Origin: Tribonema minus
Taxonomy: Eukaryota > Sar > Xanthophyceae > Tribonematales > Tribonemataceae
Direction: 5' to 3'
Length of the DNA: 64,000 bases
Assembly (NCBI GenBank): GCA_017506865.1
Contig: JAFCMP010000536.1
Coordinates: 1,488,001-1,552,000 of the forward strand
This document shows, one piece after another, positions 47,737-53,810 of the stretch. Position numbers and translations under genes: made by a program. The notes beneath the pieces were generated by a model. That model was not told where the DNA came from and searched no databases. It worked only from the letters and a program-made list of their open reading frames with translations. Numbering within the stretch: position 1 is the first letter of the stretch; each line of letters begins with the position of its first letter.

Positions 47737-48378
47737 AATGGTGGTTCCACTGGTGGTGGTGGTGGTTGTGCTGCTGCTGCCGCTGCGTATATGAGCGCTG
47801 CCGTAGCTTGCCGCACACGCATGCCTCGGTGGCAAGTGTTGTCGGTAGCGGCGGTGCATTGCGGGGGCAGCAGGCATGAGCGCTGCTGCTGCTGCCGCCG
47901 CCGCCGCTGCTGCTGCTGGTGTTGCTTGTGGTGGCGCGGTGATGATGGTGGTGCTGGTGAACCATTGGTTTCACTTCTATTGGTGCGGCAGTCTGGCAGC
48001 CGATAGGACATCAGTAGGCATCAGTATCACGCAAACATGGCCCTTGTATCTCCACCAGTAAGGTCCAGGGCACAGCGAAGGTGACTCCATCTTGCAGACA
48101 AAGCCAACATGGCGCTTGCCTGCTTCAGTGTCCCGCTCATTGGCTGCCACATTTGCACCTTGCTGCCTTTGGCTCGTCGTTCAGCGCTGGGACTCTGGCA
48201 CGCCCGCTTGCTCTCACTTACGCCGTGCTTGCCCTTGCCCTCTGCAACGTGCTGAGCACTGCAGATCATGGCACGCCTCCGCGAGGACCGCAAGCTTTCG
48301 GCCAAGTTCTACAGCGTGGCGGCCGTCAGCATCGCAGCACGTCTCAGCGAGCTGTCCCCCCTCGACCTGTTCCTCTAG
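22867..48378 (+). CDS. SCAMP-like membrane protein fused to two GRAM-like/cyclic-nucleotide-binding-like modules
   Basis: Exons: 22867-22997, 23108-23483, 26738-26886, 28369-28455, 29389-29445, 30238-30276, 31121-31271, 32332-32418, 33511-33654, 34543-34629, 35492-35677, 36481-36600, 36949-37044, 37778-37972, 38872-39012, 39373-39476, 40123-40267, 40793-40894, 41879-41965, 42591-42656, 43631-43909, 44347-44427, 45062-45097, 45558-45590, 45666-45734, 46395-46604, 46801-46884, 47533-47658, 48265-48378 (TAG). The frame closes over all 29 exons (1,193 residues). Order: Ser/Gly-rich cytoplasmic N-terminus, SCAMP-like four-pass region (about 190-360), GRAM/PH-like 1 (408-510), split CNB-like 1 (571-799), coiled coil (800-850), GRAM-like 2 (851-985), CNB-like 2 (1030-1193). 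SCAMPs act in post-Golgi and endosomal membrane traffic; a regulatory role for the tail is inference. The first two exons are least certain, and exon 2 may hide an intron. Confidence 0.8.
23557..23775 (-). CDS. Candidate terminal exon on the opposite strand inside the SCAMP-like gene's second intron
   Basis: On the minus strand an acceptor-like cacag precedes a 72-codon open stretch reading MPSNSKGEIHAGDLVIPSHD, later LSPRQHLLSDRDTIAACLAD and LLYEVLRIVVRVA, then TAG. Composition is even and protein-like, unlike the low-complexity shadows around it. Upstream on the same strand (24012 leftwards) a start codon opens a signal-like hydrophobic stretch (MNGVPWTPLLPMLLSLLLL). No family is recognised. 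It could be a small nested gene or an old transposon piece. Confidence 0.3.
   Translation of the reverse strand, partial: GMPSNSKGEIHAGDLVIPSHDVLSPRQHLLSDRDTIAACLADPTARWSTVGKTGANSRDLLYEVLRIVVRVA
24590..24945. repeat. Tandem duplication, unit about 175 bp
   Basis: Two adjacent copies (about 24597-24770 and 24771-24942) share in order tatgcggtt...gtgcttgttgcgcactg, gcggggtgg, gctgctgcttgaa, agcagcaggg, cccagctgtccat and gttggtgcccatg-like words. They lie in intron 2 of the SCAMP-like gene and have no clear coding frame on either strand. Confidence 0.7.
25650..25905. repeat. Tandem units with an interstitial telomere-like TTAGGG run
   Basis: A unit of gatgcgactgtcctcagcgc followed by tcagcagcgctcgctgagggttagatttagggttagagtc appears three times (about 25645, 25722, 25828). 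Between the second and third copies the TTAGGG hexamer runs uninterrupted for about 50 bp (25770-25819). Confidence 0.85.
26190..26610 (+). repeat. Three acceptor-side copies of SCAMP-gene exon 3 start
   Basis: Exon 3 begins after gccgcag with codons for DLDEEGRLRDE. Copies lie at about 26205 (DMDDTGRPRHE), 26312 (DVDEEGHLRN then stop) and 26544 (DLDEEGRLRDETFPARRD). The intron sequence between copies (attc.tccac.aagctcatcatcaatc and tacatacatgcc words) repeats as well, so whole junction-spanning units were duplicated. The closest upstream copy is the best preserved. Confidence 0.8.
26990..27265. repeat. Three imperfect ~110-bp units with TTAGGG runs
   Basis: Each unit holds a G-rich ggttcg(c/g)gag(c/g)ggcgcgctctgcaa word followed by a variant TTAGGG stretch (near 27030, 27140, 27235). 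It lies just after the donor of SCAMP-gene exon 3. Confidence 0.75.
28456..28835 (+). repeat. Near-identical donor-side copies of the exon encoding FLWNIMSAVVAALISPT
   Basis: The last 44 nt of exon 28369-28455 and about 95 nt of following intron are repeated with very few changes starting at about 28560 and 28692; a third, truncated unit starts near 28820. The gtgagtgccaac donor context and the ttgttgatgttcaacttg intron words are kept. The low divergence marks this as a recent event. No acceptor is visible in front of the copies, so they are probably not exons. Confidence 0.9.
29225..29285. repeat. CA-rich microsatellite
   Basis: An imperfect CA/CG dinucleotide run in intron 4 of the SCAMP-like gene. 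No other feature is seen in it. Confidence 0.9.
30068..30185. repeat. Long CTG/CAG trinucleotide repeat in an intron
   Basis: The run holds about 35 CTG-type triplets with a few CCG, GGT and TAC interruptions. It sits within 50 bp of the acceptor of the 39-nt exon 30238-30276. It produces long Leu, Cys or Ala open frames, but those frames lead nowhere and the run is intronic in the gene model. Confidence 0.9.
32060..32235 (+). repeat. Two acceptor-side copies of the exon starting QPLVPTILQ
   Basis: The acceptor and start of exon 32332-32418 (gcagcaaccgctggtg) recur at about 32065 (caaccgctggcgctgatgatt) and 32198 (caaccgctggtgtcgacgat). The intron stretch accaattgatcgtcttgta before the exon repeats as well (32140, 32280). 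A donor-side copy (cttcttcatccgcaaggtatg) lies at 32556-32582. Confidence 0.8.
33290..33380 (+). repeat. Acceptor-side copy of the exon starting SHHLKHMPLAVEKEI
   Basis: The copy reads cccgcag then codons for SHHFTNMSVAAEEEILL, a diverged match to exon 33511-33654 that keeps frame for 17 codons. A donor-side remnant of the same exon (QQWLTDLFREKPDAP codons) lies at about 33727-33780. Both sides of this exon were therefore duplicated. Confidence 0.78.
33655..34050. repeat. Degenerate minisatellite built on GCTGAGCGCTGCTG
   Basis: About 15 imperfect copies of a 20-35 bp unit centred on tgctgagcgctgctg followed by tgagc. It begins exactly at the donor of exon 33511-33654 (the donor itself reads GTGAGCTGCTGAGCGC). 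The same core word is scattered elsewhere in the window. Confidence 0.85.
34543..35677 (+). other. First GRAM/PH-like domain (exons 10-11)
   Basis: The exons read CGMLQGRDLWLQGQITLES, then VFLEFKADVTVFDHLVWERV, then EVLEIRKYSETGILFRVV and LDDVELIFDYNDRKLRAAQYK. The following exon starts AARKLWRR. The pattern of a G-x-L strand, a membrane-facing strand, an I-R-K-Y turn, a hydrophobic F-x-F strand and a closing helix suits a GRAM or PH fold, which commonly binds phosphoinositides. No diagnostic binding residues can be named from sequence alone. Confidence 0.5.
34915..35395 (+). repeat. Three acceptor-side copies of the exon starting ADVTVFDHLVWERV
   Basis: Exon 35492-35677 begins after acag with gcggacgtcaccgtgttcg. 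Copies lie at about 34930-34995 (most decayed), 35128-35200 and 35302-35388. The last copy matches over about 85 nt, through the KYSE codons, with only a few changes. The units also share intron words (acacgacccgcgatactcacaccatcc). Together with the true exon this is a four-unit array of about 170-200 bp period. Confidence 0.88.
36740..36800 (+). repeat. Acceptor-side copy of the exon starting AFAKARRKETRERLD
   Basis: caacag followed by codons for AFAKAPRKETRERLD repeats exon 36949-37044 about 200 bp upstream; the frame stays open a further seven codons and then stops. A donor-side remnant (QKLLDGVK codons) lies at about 37238-37265. Intron words such as gtgctcactgac also repeat. Confidence 0.82.
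37080..37140. repeat. Interstitial telomere-like run
   Basis: About 55 bp of imperfect TTAGGG repeats in the intron after exon 36949-37044. Shorter runs of the same type, in either orientation, occur near 3680, 8880, 9605, 10985, 27800 and 55375. Confidence 0.85.
37345..37450. repeat. Direct repeat of about 68 bp
   Basis: Two nearly identical copies of agtgcgctcacggtcgcgag followed by cgccagca(t/c)gaggtttaactcctgttcatgtgtgtggctggcgacgag (about 37312 and 37380), intronic. Confidence 0.88.
37597..37645. repeat. GT/GC dinucleotide microsatellite
   Basis: A GT run passing into a CG run, about 130 bp before exon 37778-37972. Just upstream (37571-37592) is a short copy of that exon's start (atccacatcctccag). 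Confidence 0.85.
38030..38170 (+). repeat. Donor-side copies of the exon ending DADEEYKQ
   Basis: Two decayed copies of the end of exon 37778-37972, around 38036-38080 (gatgtcgactaggagtaccagcaggtac) and 38128-38162 (acgccgacgaggagtacaagcag). Other fragments with gaggagtac-like words recur to 38400. The first copy has a stop inside. Confidence 0.75.
38635..38690 (+). repeat. Acceptor-side copy of the exon starting NPDELEAKTWARHSL
   Basis: gtcagaaccccgatgagctg followed by gaggccaagacgtaggcgcg repeats the start of exon 38872-39012 with a TGG-to-TAG change. A donor-side copy (EDPELEYEDPRYDEAGE region, diverged) lies at 39090-39182 and keeps the GTGCGC donor. Confidence 0.82.
39555..39725 (+). 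repeat. Donor-side copies of the exon ending NYTSESSR
   Basis: Exon 39373-39476 ends in the tccaactacacgagcgagag region. Copies lie at 39560-39597 and 39690-39722, each ending in an agcagcaggt donor and followed by a repeated intron word (tctgcgccgttcttgcaag). Confidence 0.75.
39825..40060 (+). repeat. Acceptor-side copies of the exon starting SMSSSSMAASSMYGS
   Basis: The start of exon 40123-40267 (gctcagcatgtccagcagca) recurs at about 39833 and 39952. Both carry the accompanying intron words and the atgtatggcagcagc core. The copies are Ser-rich in the same frame. Confidence 0.75.
40566..40620 (+). repeat. Poly-C tract in intron 17
   Basis: A run of more than 20 C with few interruptions. 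Comparable tracts precede or lie near acceptors at 28255, 31081, 38800-38830, 52565-52590 and 60290. Confidence 0.85.
41075..41118 (+). repeat. Donor-side copy of the exon ending YAKREVLKPKK
   Basis: gggagtacgccaagcgtgag followed by gtgctcaagcccaagaaggtgaga repeats the end of exon 40793-40894 with its donor, about 200 bp downstream, with one or two substitutions. Confidence 0.88.
41498..41745 (+). repeat. Two acceptor-side copies of the exon starting DVTAAFYKY
   Basis: Copies at about 41499 (GVAAASNKYT) and 41711 (DVTAALCKYACV) precede exon 41879-41965. A donor-side copy of the same exon (AAEDAMFMRK codons plus GTAAAC) lies at 42060-42093. The acceptor of the chosen exon is AAG rather than CAG, so use of the upstream copies cannot be excluded. 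Confidence 0.8.
42745..42912 (+). repeat. Donor-side copies of the exon ending LLAQRRQA
   Basis: Two diverged copies of the end of exon 42591-42656 with gtgagtgcaag-type donors, around 42750-42785 and 42868-42908. They share the flanking atgaactcgcatgtact-like intron word. Confidence 0.7.
43395..43530 (+). repeat. Acceptor-side copies of the exon starting EEEAAFTADG
   Basis: cctggtctcgcag followed by Arg/Glu-rich codons occurs at about 43390 and 43490 ahead of exon 43631-43909. The intron words tgaagcaccagg and acttgaactt repeat with them. Confidence 0.65.
44072..44160 (+). repeat. Donor-side copy of the GRAM-2 exon end
   Basis: About 80 nt from the end of exon 43631-43909 (FYVTTHFLAFAGKKFIDAN then HMEINRP and the GTGAGT donor) are repeated almost exactly, about 245 bp downstream, with codons for LYVTTHFLAFGGKKFIDANH. 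Confidence 0.92.
44564..44622 (+). repeat. Donor-side copy of the exon ending GVLFTDIK
   Basis: About 53 nt from the end of exon 44347-44427 (VISIRFEGKKGVLFTDIK codons) are repeated, with one synonymous change, about 190 bp downstream. The donor is GTGCGT rather than GTATGA. The gap between the two includes a repeated tcactcggatgtaccaccgcgctggtcctg-like word. Confidence 0.92.
46240..46295 (+). repeat. Acceptor-side copy of the exon starting MRKLLRRKMTRLS
   Basis: ctgcagatgcgcaagctgct followed by gcggcgcaagatgacgcgcctgagc is repeated exactly about 150 bp upstream of exon 46395-46604, with the acceptor. Frame then stops after five more codons. Confidence 0.92.
47660..47735 (+). repeat. GCT trinucleotide repeat after an exon
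   Basis: About 22 GCT/GCC triplets begin immediately after the donor of exon 47533-47658, followed by GGT and GCT mixtures to 47790; a second GCT run lies at 47881-47920. The open poly-Ala frame that results is intronic in the model. Confidence 0.88.
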
Positions 48379-49341
48379 TGCCCCCCCCAACCCCCGCGTG
48401 TCGAGAGCGACGCGCGCTGCGGTTCAGTGCTTCAGTGTACTGTACCCTTGAAGTAGAGTCTAGCATGTACTTCAACACGGAGTGGCGACGCTCCGCTCCG
48501 GCGTGCGGCGCCGAGTCTGTCGATTCAGCAATGTTTTTCCCACAGGGCAGGCGCAGTGGAGACAAGCCTCTTGCACAGCATTACCGCGCATTCATTCCCT
48601 GCCCTGGCAAAGCGCGTTTGCACTGCAATACCGTTTCCCCTGTCGCACACTCTTTTATCGCTCTCTGCAGCAGCAGCAACAGTACCATAGCCCACGGTGC
48701 TGGTAGTACTTGCCTTGGGTGTCGAGGCCACGCGCTTGCAGCACTTGCGCGCACGGCAGCACTCAATGGACACACAGCACTTGAGATTTGAACCTGGTGG
48801 GTTTCTCGCATCTGCACTGTTGCCTCTGCCTGCTGATGCTCTGGTATGGTTTGCGCATTGCTACTCCTGCTGTACAGCTGTGCTCGCATCGCTGGAATGC
48901 AACACTGAGGCCCATGCTTGCAACGAGGCAATTCTATGACGAACTGCCTTTGTGGCTTTTGTGCATGCAACATGGCTCCAGCGCTTGCAATGTTGCAACT
49001 TCATCACATACATCCCTGCACTTCGAGAGAATTATGTAACTTCAACAACAGAGGCAGTCTGTGCATGCAGGGCGAGAGCGCCGTGGATTCAAATTTGGTG
49101 TCCTTGTCGCAAGTGATTCCGAGCTGCTCCTCCATGCATGTAGTGAAGACAGGAGTCCCTCTGCCCACACTGCATCAGCAAAGTTAAGGTATGTTGTGGG
49201 GAACCACAAGGCAAACACGCATTTTCTACTGGCAGCAGCAATTTCCAGCTCATTTGCATGCATTGCACCGCCGGCAGAGCTGTCGTAGCCATACACATAC
49301 CTCGACAGCAGCGACAGCAGCATCAGCAACCCAGATCAAGC
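48379..49341. other. Intergenic interval between the SCAMP-like and BtaA-like genes
   Basis: About 960 bp. It must hold the terminator of the first gene and the promoter of the second, which share the same strand. I see no clear polyadenylation signal, TATA-like box or RNA gene. Scattered short words such as cttgcaa and acttcaac occur. Open frames here lack splice partners. Confidence 0.6.
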
Positions 49342-52300
49342 ATGCTCGCACGCGTAGCAAGGCGCAGCGTGGCCATGACGCACATCGCCTGCATGAGGAA
49401 TCTCAGCACTAGTGCTGTGCGCGCGTTCGAAGATGCTCCCGTGCCTGACAGCGTGCCGGATGGCAACGCCGGCCTGCCTCCTCAGCTGTACATGTTTGGC
49501 ACGCACAATGAGGATGCCGAAGTGGAGATGGTAAGCCGCTCTCAGTGAAGCACATCTGTCCCAACTTGAAGTGCAGCATTTTTGAACCACCACATGATGT
49601 CATGAACTAAACGTTACATGCCCCAACCTCGTATAGAATCTGGAAGGTAGATGATGTCTTGCTTGAAAGCTCCAAAGTTTGAACAGTAGATGATGTCTTT
49701 CTTGACAGTCTCAAGCCCTGAACGGCGTGCACATCATTGGTACCTGGTTCGCTGCCTTTACATTACAGTGGAAATGAAATGAAATGAATCCACATGTTAC
49801 CTAGTAGCACATTTCAACCACAAGCATGGGTTCATCTGAAAAACAACTCATCTGGCAGGGATGCGACGCGACTCACTCAAAAGCACACAAAAGTACCCTG
49901 ACCCCCCTCCCCCCTTCCCCCCTTTCCTTCCTTCGCCCCCTCACAGCACGCCCTGGACATAATCGCCGCCTCCCGGCACACCGCCGCGGCAGCCGAGATG
50001 CGATGCAATGCCATGCGATGCACTCGCAACACACGTTGGACCCTGACCCACCTTCTCTATCCCCTCCCCTCACCCCCCTTGACAGCACGCCCTAGACATG
50101 GTCGCCGCCTCCCGGCGTGCCACACAGTAACCCCCGCCCTTCGCGTCATGTCCATCGTCGCCTCCAACCTGACCCCGCCCCCCCTCCTCCCCCTTTCCTT
50201 CCCCCACCCCCCCGTGACAGCACGCCCTGGATATCGTCGCCGCCTCCCGGCGCGCCGCCGCCGCCGCAGCCGCAGCAGCGCCCAGCCTTCGCGTCATGTC
50301 CATCGCCGCCTCCGGCACGCACGCGCTCGCCATGTGCTCCAACTCCCTCGTCAAGTCCATCGACGCGGTCGACATGAACCCCAATCAGATCCTGCTGAGC
50401 AAGCTGACGGCGGCGGCGGCGGCGGGGCTGGCGAGCGCTGATGACCTGGCGGCGTTCCTCGGGTGAGCGTGCCACAATTGAACTTGCAACTTCAAGACAC
50501 CTTCCGTCTCGTTGCTCGTATCGCGGCTCAAGCTACTGCCACTTGCCATTCGTGCCGCGTGCGTGCGTGTGGGATTCGCTGAGCGGGCGCGTCATGTGCG
50601 CAAATTGGACTAAAATTTTGATGTGATAGGCCGACAAATTTATGGAAAACATGCTGCAGAGGGCGCAAGCGACCAAGGACTTCACACACGCTCGCGAGCG
50701 TATAGCGATAGCCAAGGAACAGAAGTCCAGCATGTGATCGACTTGCCAAGAGGGCTCGACCACGCTGCACCTCCCTCAGCAACGCGGCGGTGGGGGACGG
50801 GAACGCGCACGTGTGCGCGTGCCATGGCGCGCTCGCAAAGTGCATCATCTCATGATGGTCGTCATACTGCTGCAGGCGCCGCTGCCTTGTTGCGCGCCGA
50901 CGCAGTGCGCAGCAGTGCACAACCCCGCCGTGCTTACCTACCCCCTGCAGCACGGGCAGGGACGCGGATGCATACATACTTCAATTGGTCTGGCATCTCT
51001 CGTCAGTAGATGAAGCTAGTGCTCTCACGACATATAGCCTTCGTGAGTTCAGGAAAGAGACCTACATGTGCATAGCGCGTGCGGTGATCCTGCCACTGCA
51101 GGAGCCGATGCCGCGACGCGCGCTGGCGCAGCGCGCAGTGCGCAGCAGCGCTCAACCCCGCCGTACCTACCGACCTACTGTACCCCTGCAGCACGGACGG
51201 CGACGCCGACGCGCGCGCCGCGGCCTACATATCACTATCACATCACTGCAGGCGCCGCTGCCCCGTCGCGCACTGACGCAGCGCGCATCACGCAGCAGCG
51301 CTCAACCCCACCGTACCTACCTACCTACCTACCCCTGCAGCACGGGCAGCGACGCCGACGCGCGCGCCGCGGCCTACATATATCAATATCATATCAGTGC
51401 AGGCGTCGATGCCGCATCGCACGCAGTGCGCAGCAGCGCTCAACCCTGCCGTTACCTACTTACCTACCCACCCCTGCAGCACGGGCGCCGACGCTGAGCA
51501 CACAACAGCCTTCAACACCACAGGACCGCGCTGAGCTGCAGCGCAACAGTGCAACATTCAGTCCTGCGTGTTTGTGAACTGCTGCGAAACACACACAGCA
51601 CTGACAGTTCAGCGCCTCTCCCCCACTGCAACGCGGCAGCTCGGGCGGCGACGCCGACGCGCGCGCCGCGGCCTACGCGCAGCGCGTGCGGCGTCACCTG
51701 GACGCCGAGGCGGCGGCGTTCTGGGACGCGAACGCCGCGACGGTGCGCGCCGGCACCATGCGCTGTGGCGCCATGGAGCGCTTCTATGTCGTGCTGCGAG
51801 CGTACATGGCGCGCTTTGGCGCGTCGCCGGAGGGGCTGCGCAGCGCCGTGCACGCGACGTACGGCGCGCCGGCGATGTGGAACAAGTGAGTCGTGTCGTG
51901 TAGTGACGCTGGGTGTGTTGGAGCGTCACCCGTGGCTGTTGCAGTTTTATTGAGGTTGTGGCAGTTGCATGCGCTGTGGCGCCATGGAGCGCGTCGCCGG
52001 AGGGCCTGCGCAGGGCCGTGCACGCGACGTACGGCGCGACGGCGACGTGGAACAAGTGAGTCAGTGTTGGCCGCGGTGCGGGGAGAGCTTGCCGCTGCCT
52101 GTGTGCCTCGTGCAGCGAATCGCAACTTGGCGTCTCGCGGCACGCCTCCCCTTGCACATGACCGCCAGCCTGTGCCTGCGCCACCTTCACCTGTCTATGT
52201 ACCCACCTCACTACCTACCCTTACACTTCGACCTCTCAATACCTCAACTGTTGTCGGCCTCACAACAGAAACAGCCTCAGGGACATGTTGCCGCTTCGAC

Positions 52301-53651
52301 CAGCAGCTTCATTGCCAAGTTTGATACTCCTACTGTTCTACCTCAGTCACAACGAGAACTACACTAACTAACAGCACAGAATCATATTGCCTGCCCCCCC
52401 CCTTCCCCCCCCTATATTGCCTGCCCCCTCATTTCCCCGCCCCTGTATTGCCTGCCCTCCCAACCCCCCGCAACAGCAACCATTGAGTCTTTTGTTGACT
52501 TTTATTTTAGCCTACAAAGATACGAGCCAAACTCGCACTTGTAGCACCTGAAAGTACTGCTCCCCTCCTCCCCCCCCCCCCCCCCCCCCAAGGTACATGC
52601 CCGCTATGCCCGAGCACGCCACGCAGCGCCTCGTGGAGGGCCTGCCGCCGGTCGCGAGCGCGGGGCTCATAGAGGCCATGGCCGCCGCGCAAGCGGTGCC
52701 GCCGCGCGCGAACCTCGTGCTGCATACCCTGCTGCACGGTACCTACCCCATGGACAGCGACGCGCACCGTCCCGTGTTCCTGCGCAAAGAGCGTTTCGCT
52801 GCGGCACGCGCGCACGGCACGCTGTCGCCGCGACTTAACTTCCACGTTGGCCCGATTCAGGTGAGCGCGCACGCGGGCGGTGCAGCAAGTAGGCAGGCGC
52901 TGCGCAGCAGGGTGTGAGCGCTGCCTGCAGTCGCGTGCTGCGTTCTAGAGAACAGCGCGCCGCCGCACGTGCGCTAAACACGCTGCCGCCGGGCTCAACT
53001 TCCACGTCGGTCCCATCCAGGTGGGCACGTAGAATGTAGCATGCGCATTAGAGATCGGTGGCGACCCGAGGCATTTGCATGCCGTGCGCTGCATGGCAGA
53101 ACGGTGATGCAGTCCCATGGGCGGCGCACCGCAGGGACCCAGGTTCCTAAAGGTGTCTGTCAAGCCAGCAAAGGACGTGGGCCAAAAAATCAGCAGCGGA
53201 GCATAAAGGAAACGCTGACATTTGTCACCGATGTTGTTCCCCGAAACCTATCTCGTGTCACCAACACCGCCCAAGCACCTCACCCCACGCTGCCCCCGGC
53301 GCCGGACGCCCGCAGGAGGTCGGCCCGCGACTGGCGGCAGCGCTGCGCAGCGGCAGCGGCAGCACCGCCGCCGCCGCCGGCTACGACCTCATCACCATCT
53401 CCAACATCCTGGACATGCTCGATGACGTTGCAGCGGCGAAGCCCGTTGTGCAGGCCATCGCGTCGTGCCTTGCCCCCGGGGGAGCGCTGCTGTGCCGCTG
53501 GACGGGCTCGCACGCGCGCCCGGGGTTCGTGTCCGAGGTGTTCCGCGCGTGCGGACTTAAGGTGGATGACGCCGTTGACGCGCGCCTCATGGCGCTGGAG
53601 ACGTCCTTCTACATGCCCGAGGTGACGCTGGGCGTGCGAAGGCAGCAGTAG
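49342..53651 (+). CDS. DUF3419/BtaA-like 3-amino-3-carboxypropyltransferase family protein
   Basis: Exons: 49342-49530, 50221-50462, 51640-51885, 52593-52860, 53316-53651 (TAG). The frame closes to 426 residues, near the usual 380-420. The N-terminus (MLARVARRSVAMTHIACMRN then LSTSAVRAFED) is basic and lacks acidic residues for about 30 positions, like a mitochondrial presequence. Next are THNEDAEVEMHALDI (the family's E-D motif), an Ala-rich loop and VMSIAASGTHALAM (SAM-binding turn). KSIDAVDMNPNQILL follows, the D-x-N-P-x-Q motif. The C-terminal half has YDLITISNILDML and a late strand CLAPGGALLCRW. BtaA moves the aminocarboxypropyl group of SAM to diacylglycerol, the first step of betaine-lipid synthesis. 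The family is well supported. Substrate is not, and an organelle-targeted N-terminus would be unusual for an ER-type enzyme. Confidence 0.85.
49940..50150 (+). repeat. Two acceptor-side copies of the exon starting HALDIVAASRRA
   Basis: acagcacgccctggacataa and acagcacgccctagacatgg, at about 49945 and 50085, repeat the start of exon 50221-50462. The second copy also keeps the LRVMSIVAS codons (50136-50165). Poly-C intron words repeat between copies, so three junction units lie in tandem at about 135-bp spacing. Confidence 0.88.
50865..51500 (+). repeat. Four acceptor-side copies of the exon starting SGGDADARAAAY
   Basis: Units at about 50945, 51187, 51337 and 51476 carry gcagcacgg(g/a)c followed by the gacgccgacgcgcgcgccgc core in the two middle copies. 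The units also contain ctgcaggcgccgctgcc, gcgcagcagcgctcaacccc and taccta words. The true exon starts at 51640. This is the largest acceptor-side array here; its middle copies preserve the DADARAAAY codons. Confidence 0.88.
51965..52065 (+). repeat. Donor-side copy of the exon ending AVHATYGAPAMWNK
   Basis: The segment repeats MRCGAMER codons, skips about 45 nt, then repeats ASPEGLR and AVHATYGATATWNK codons with the GTGAGT donor. The internal deletion relative to exon 51640-51885 shows that the copy decayed or was rearranged after duplication. Confidence 0.9.
52978..53032 (+). repeat. Donor-side copy of the exon ending LNFHVGPIQ
   Basis: cgctgccgccgggctcaact followed by tccacgtcggtcccatccaggtgggc repeats the end of exon 52593-52860 about 140 bp downstream. 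Confidence 0.88.
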
Positions 53652-53810
53652 ACGGGGTGTTACAGCAGCGACCAAGGCTGCTTGCGAGCGCGGCAGTGCA
53701 GCGCAGCAGCGCTCAAGAAAGCAGTAGACGGGGTGTATTGGCGTTTCTGCGACCGAGGCTGCTCGCGAAGGTGGCGGGGCAGCGTAGCAACGCTCAAAGC
53801 AGCGCGCATG
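53636..53810 (+). repeat. Tandem duplication across the BtaA-like stop codon (unit ~86 bp)
   Basis: The stop-spanning agcagtagacggggtgt word at 53645 recurs at 53730, followed in both copies by cgaccgaggctgct-like sequence and gcg(c/a)gcgctcaa words. The 3' end of the gene was duplicated in the same way as exon edges. Confidence 0.8.

Larger units (their letters stand above)
45666..48378 (+). other. Second CNB-like domain and C-terminus (exons 25-29)
   Basis: Helical lead FHRQVMSKWRSENE and REKKQLFAGSVP are followed by NRNQVVIGEHNFNDNLFLLC and TGIVRVQRVQ, a beta-roll start. A short insertion follows, then FQEIHSGQIFGFDSFLTGAP and AYSSVVVDSEKCVV. The C-terminal helix LREDRKLSAKFYSVAA then VSIAARLSEL matches the terminal helix pattern of CRP/PKA-type domains. 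The cassette has FGFDSFL where FGExxL is usual, and Ala-Tyr where Pro-Arg is expected, so canonical cAMP or cGMP binding is doubtful. The stop is TAG at 48376-48378. Confidence 0.65.

Noticed and set aside
47446..48006. 186-codon open frame containing a poly-Ala run
   Set aside because: Its first part is the true exon 47533-47658; the rest is an open intronic GCT repeat after a good donor.
50865..51640. Regular repeats resembling a CRISPR array
   Set aside because: Units are duplicated intron-exon junctions of the neighbouring exon, vary in length, and lie in a eukaryotic gene.
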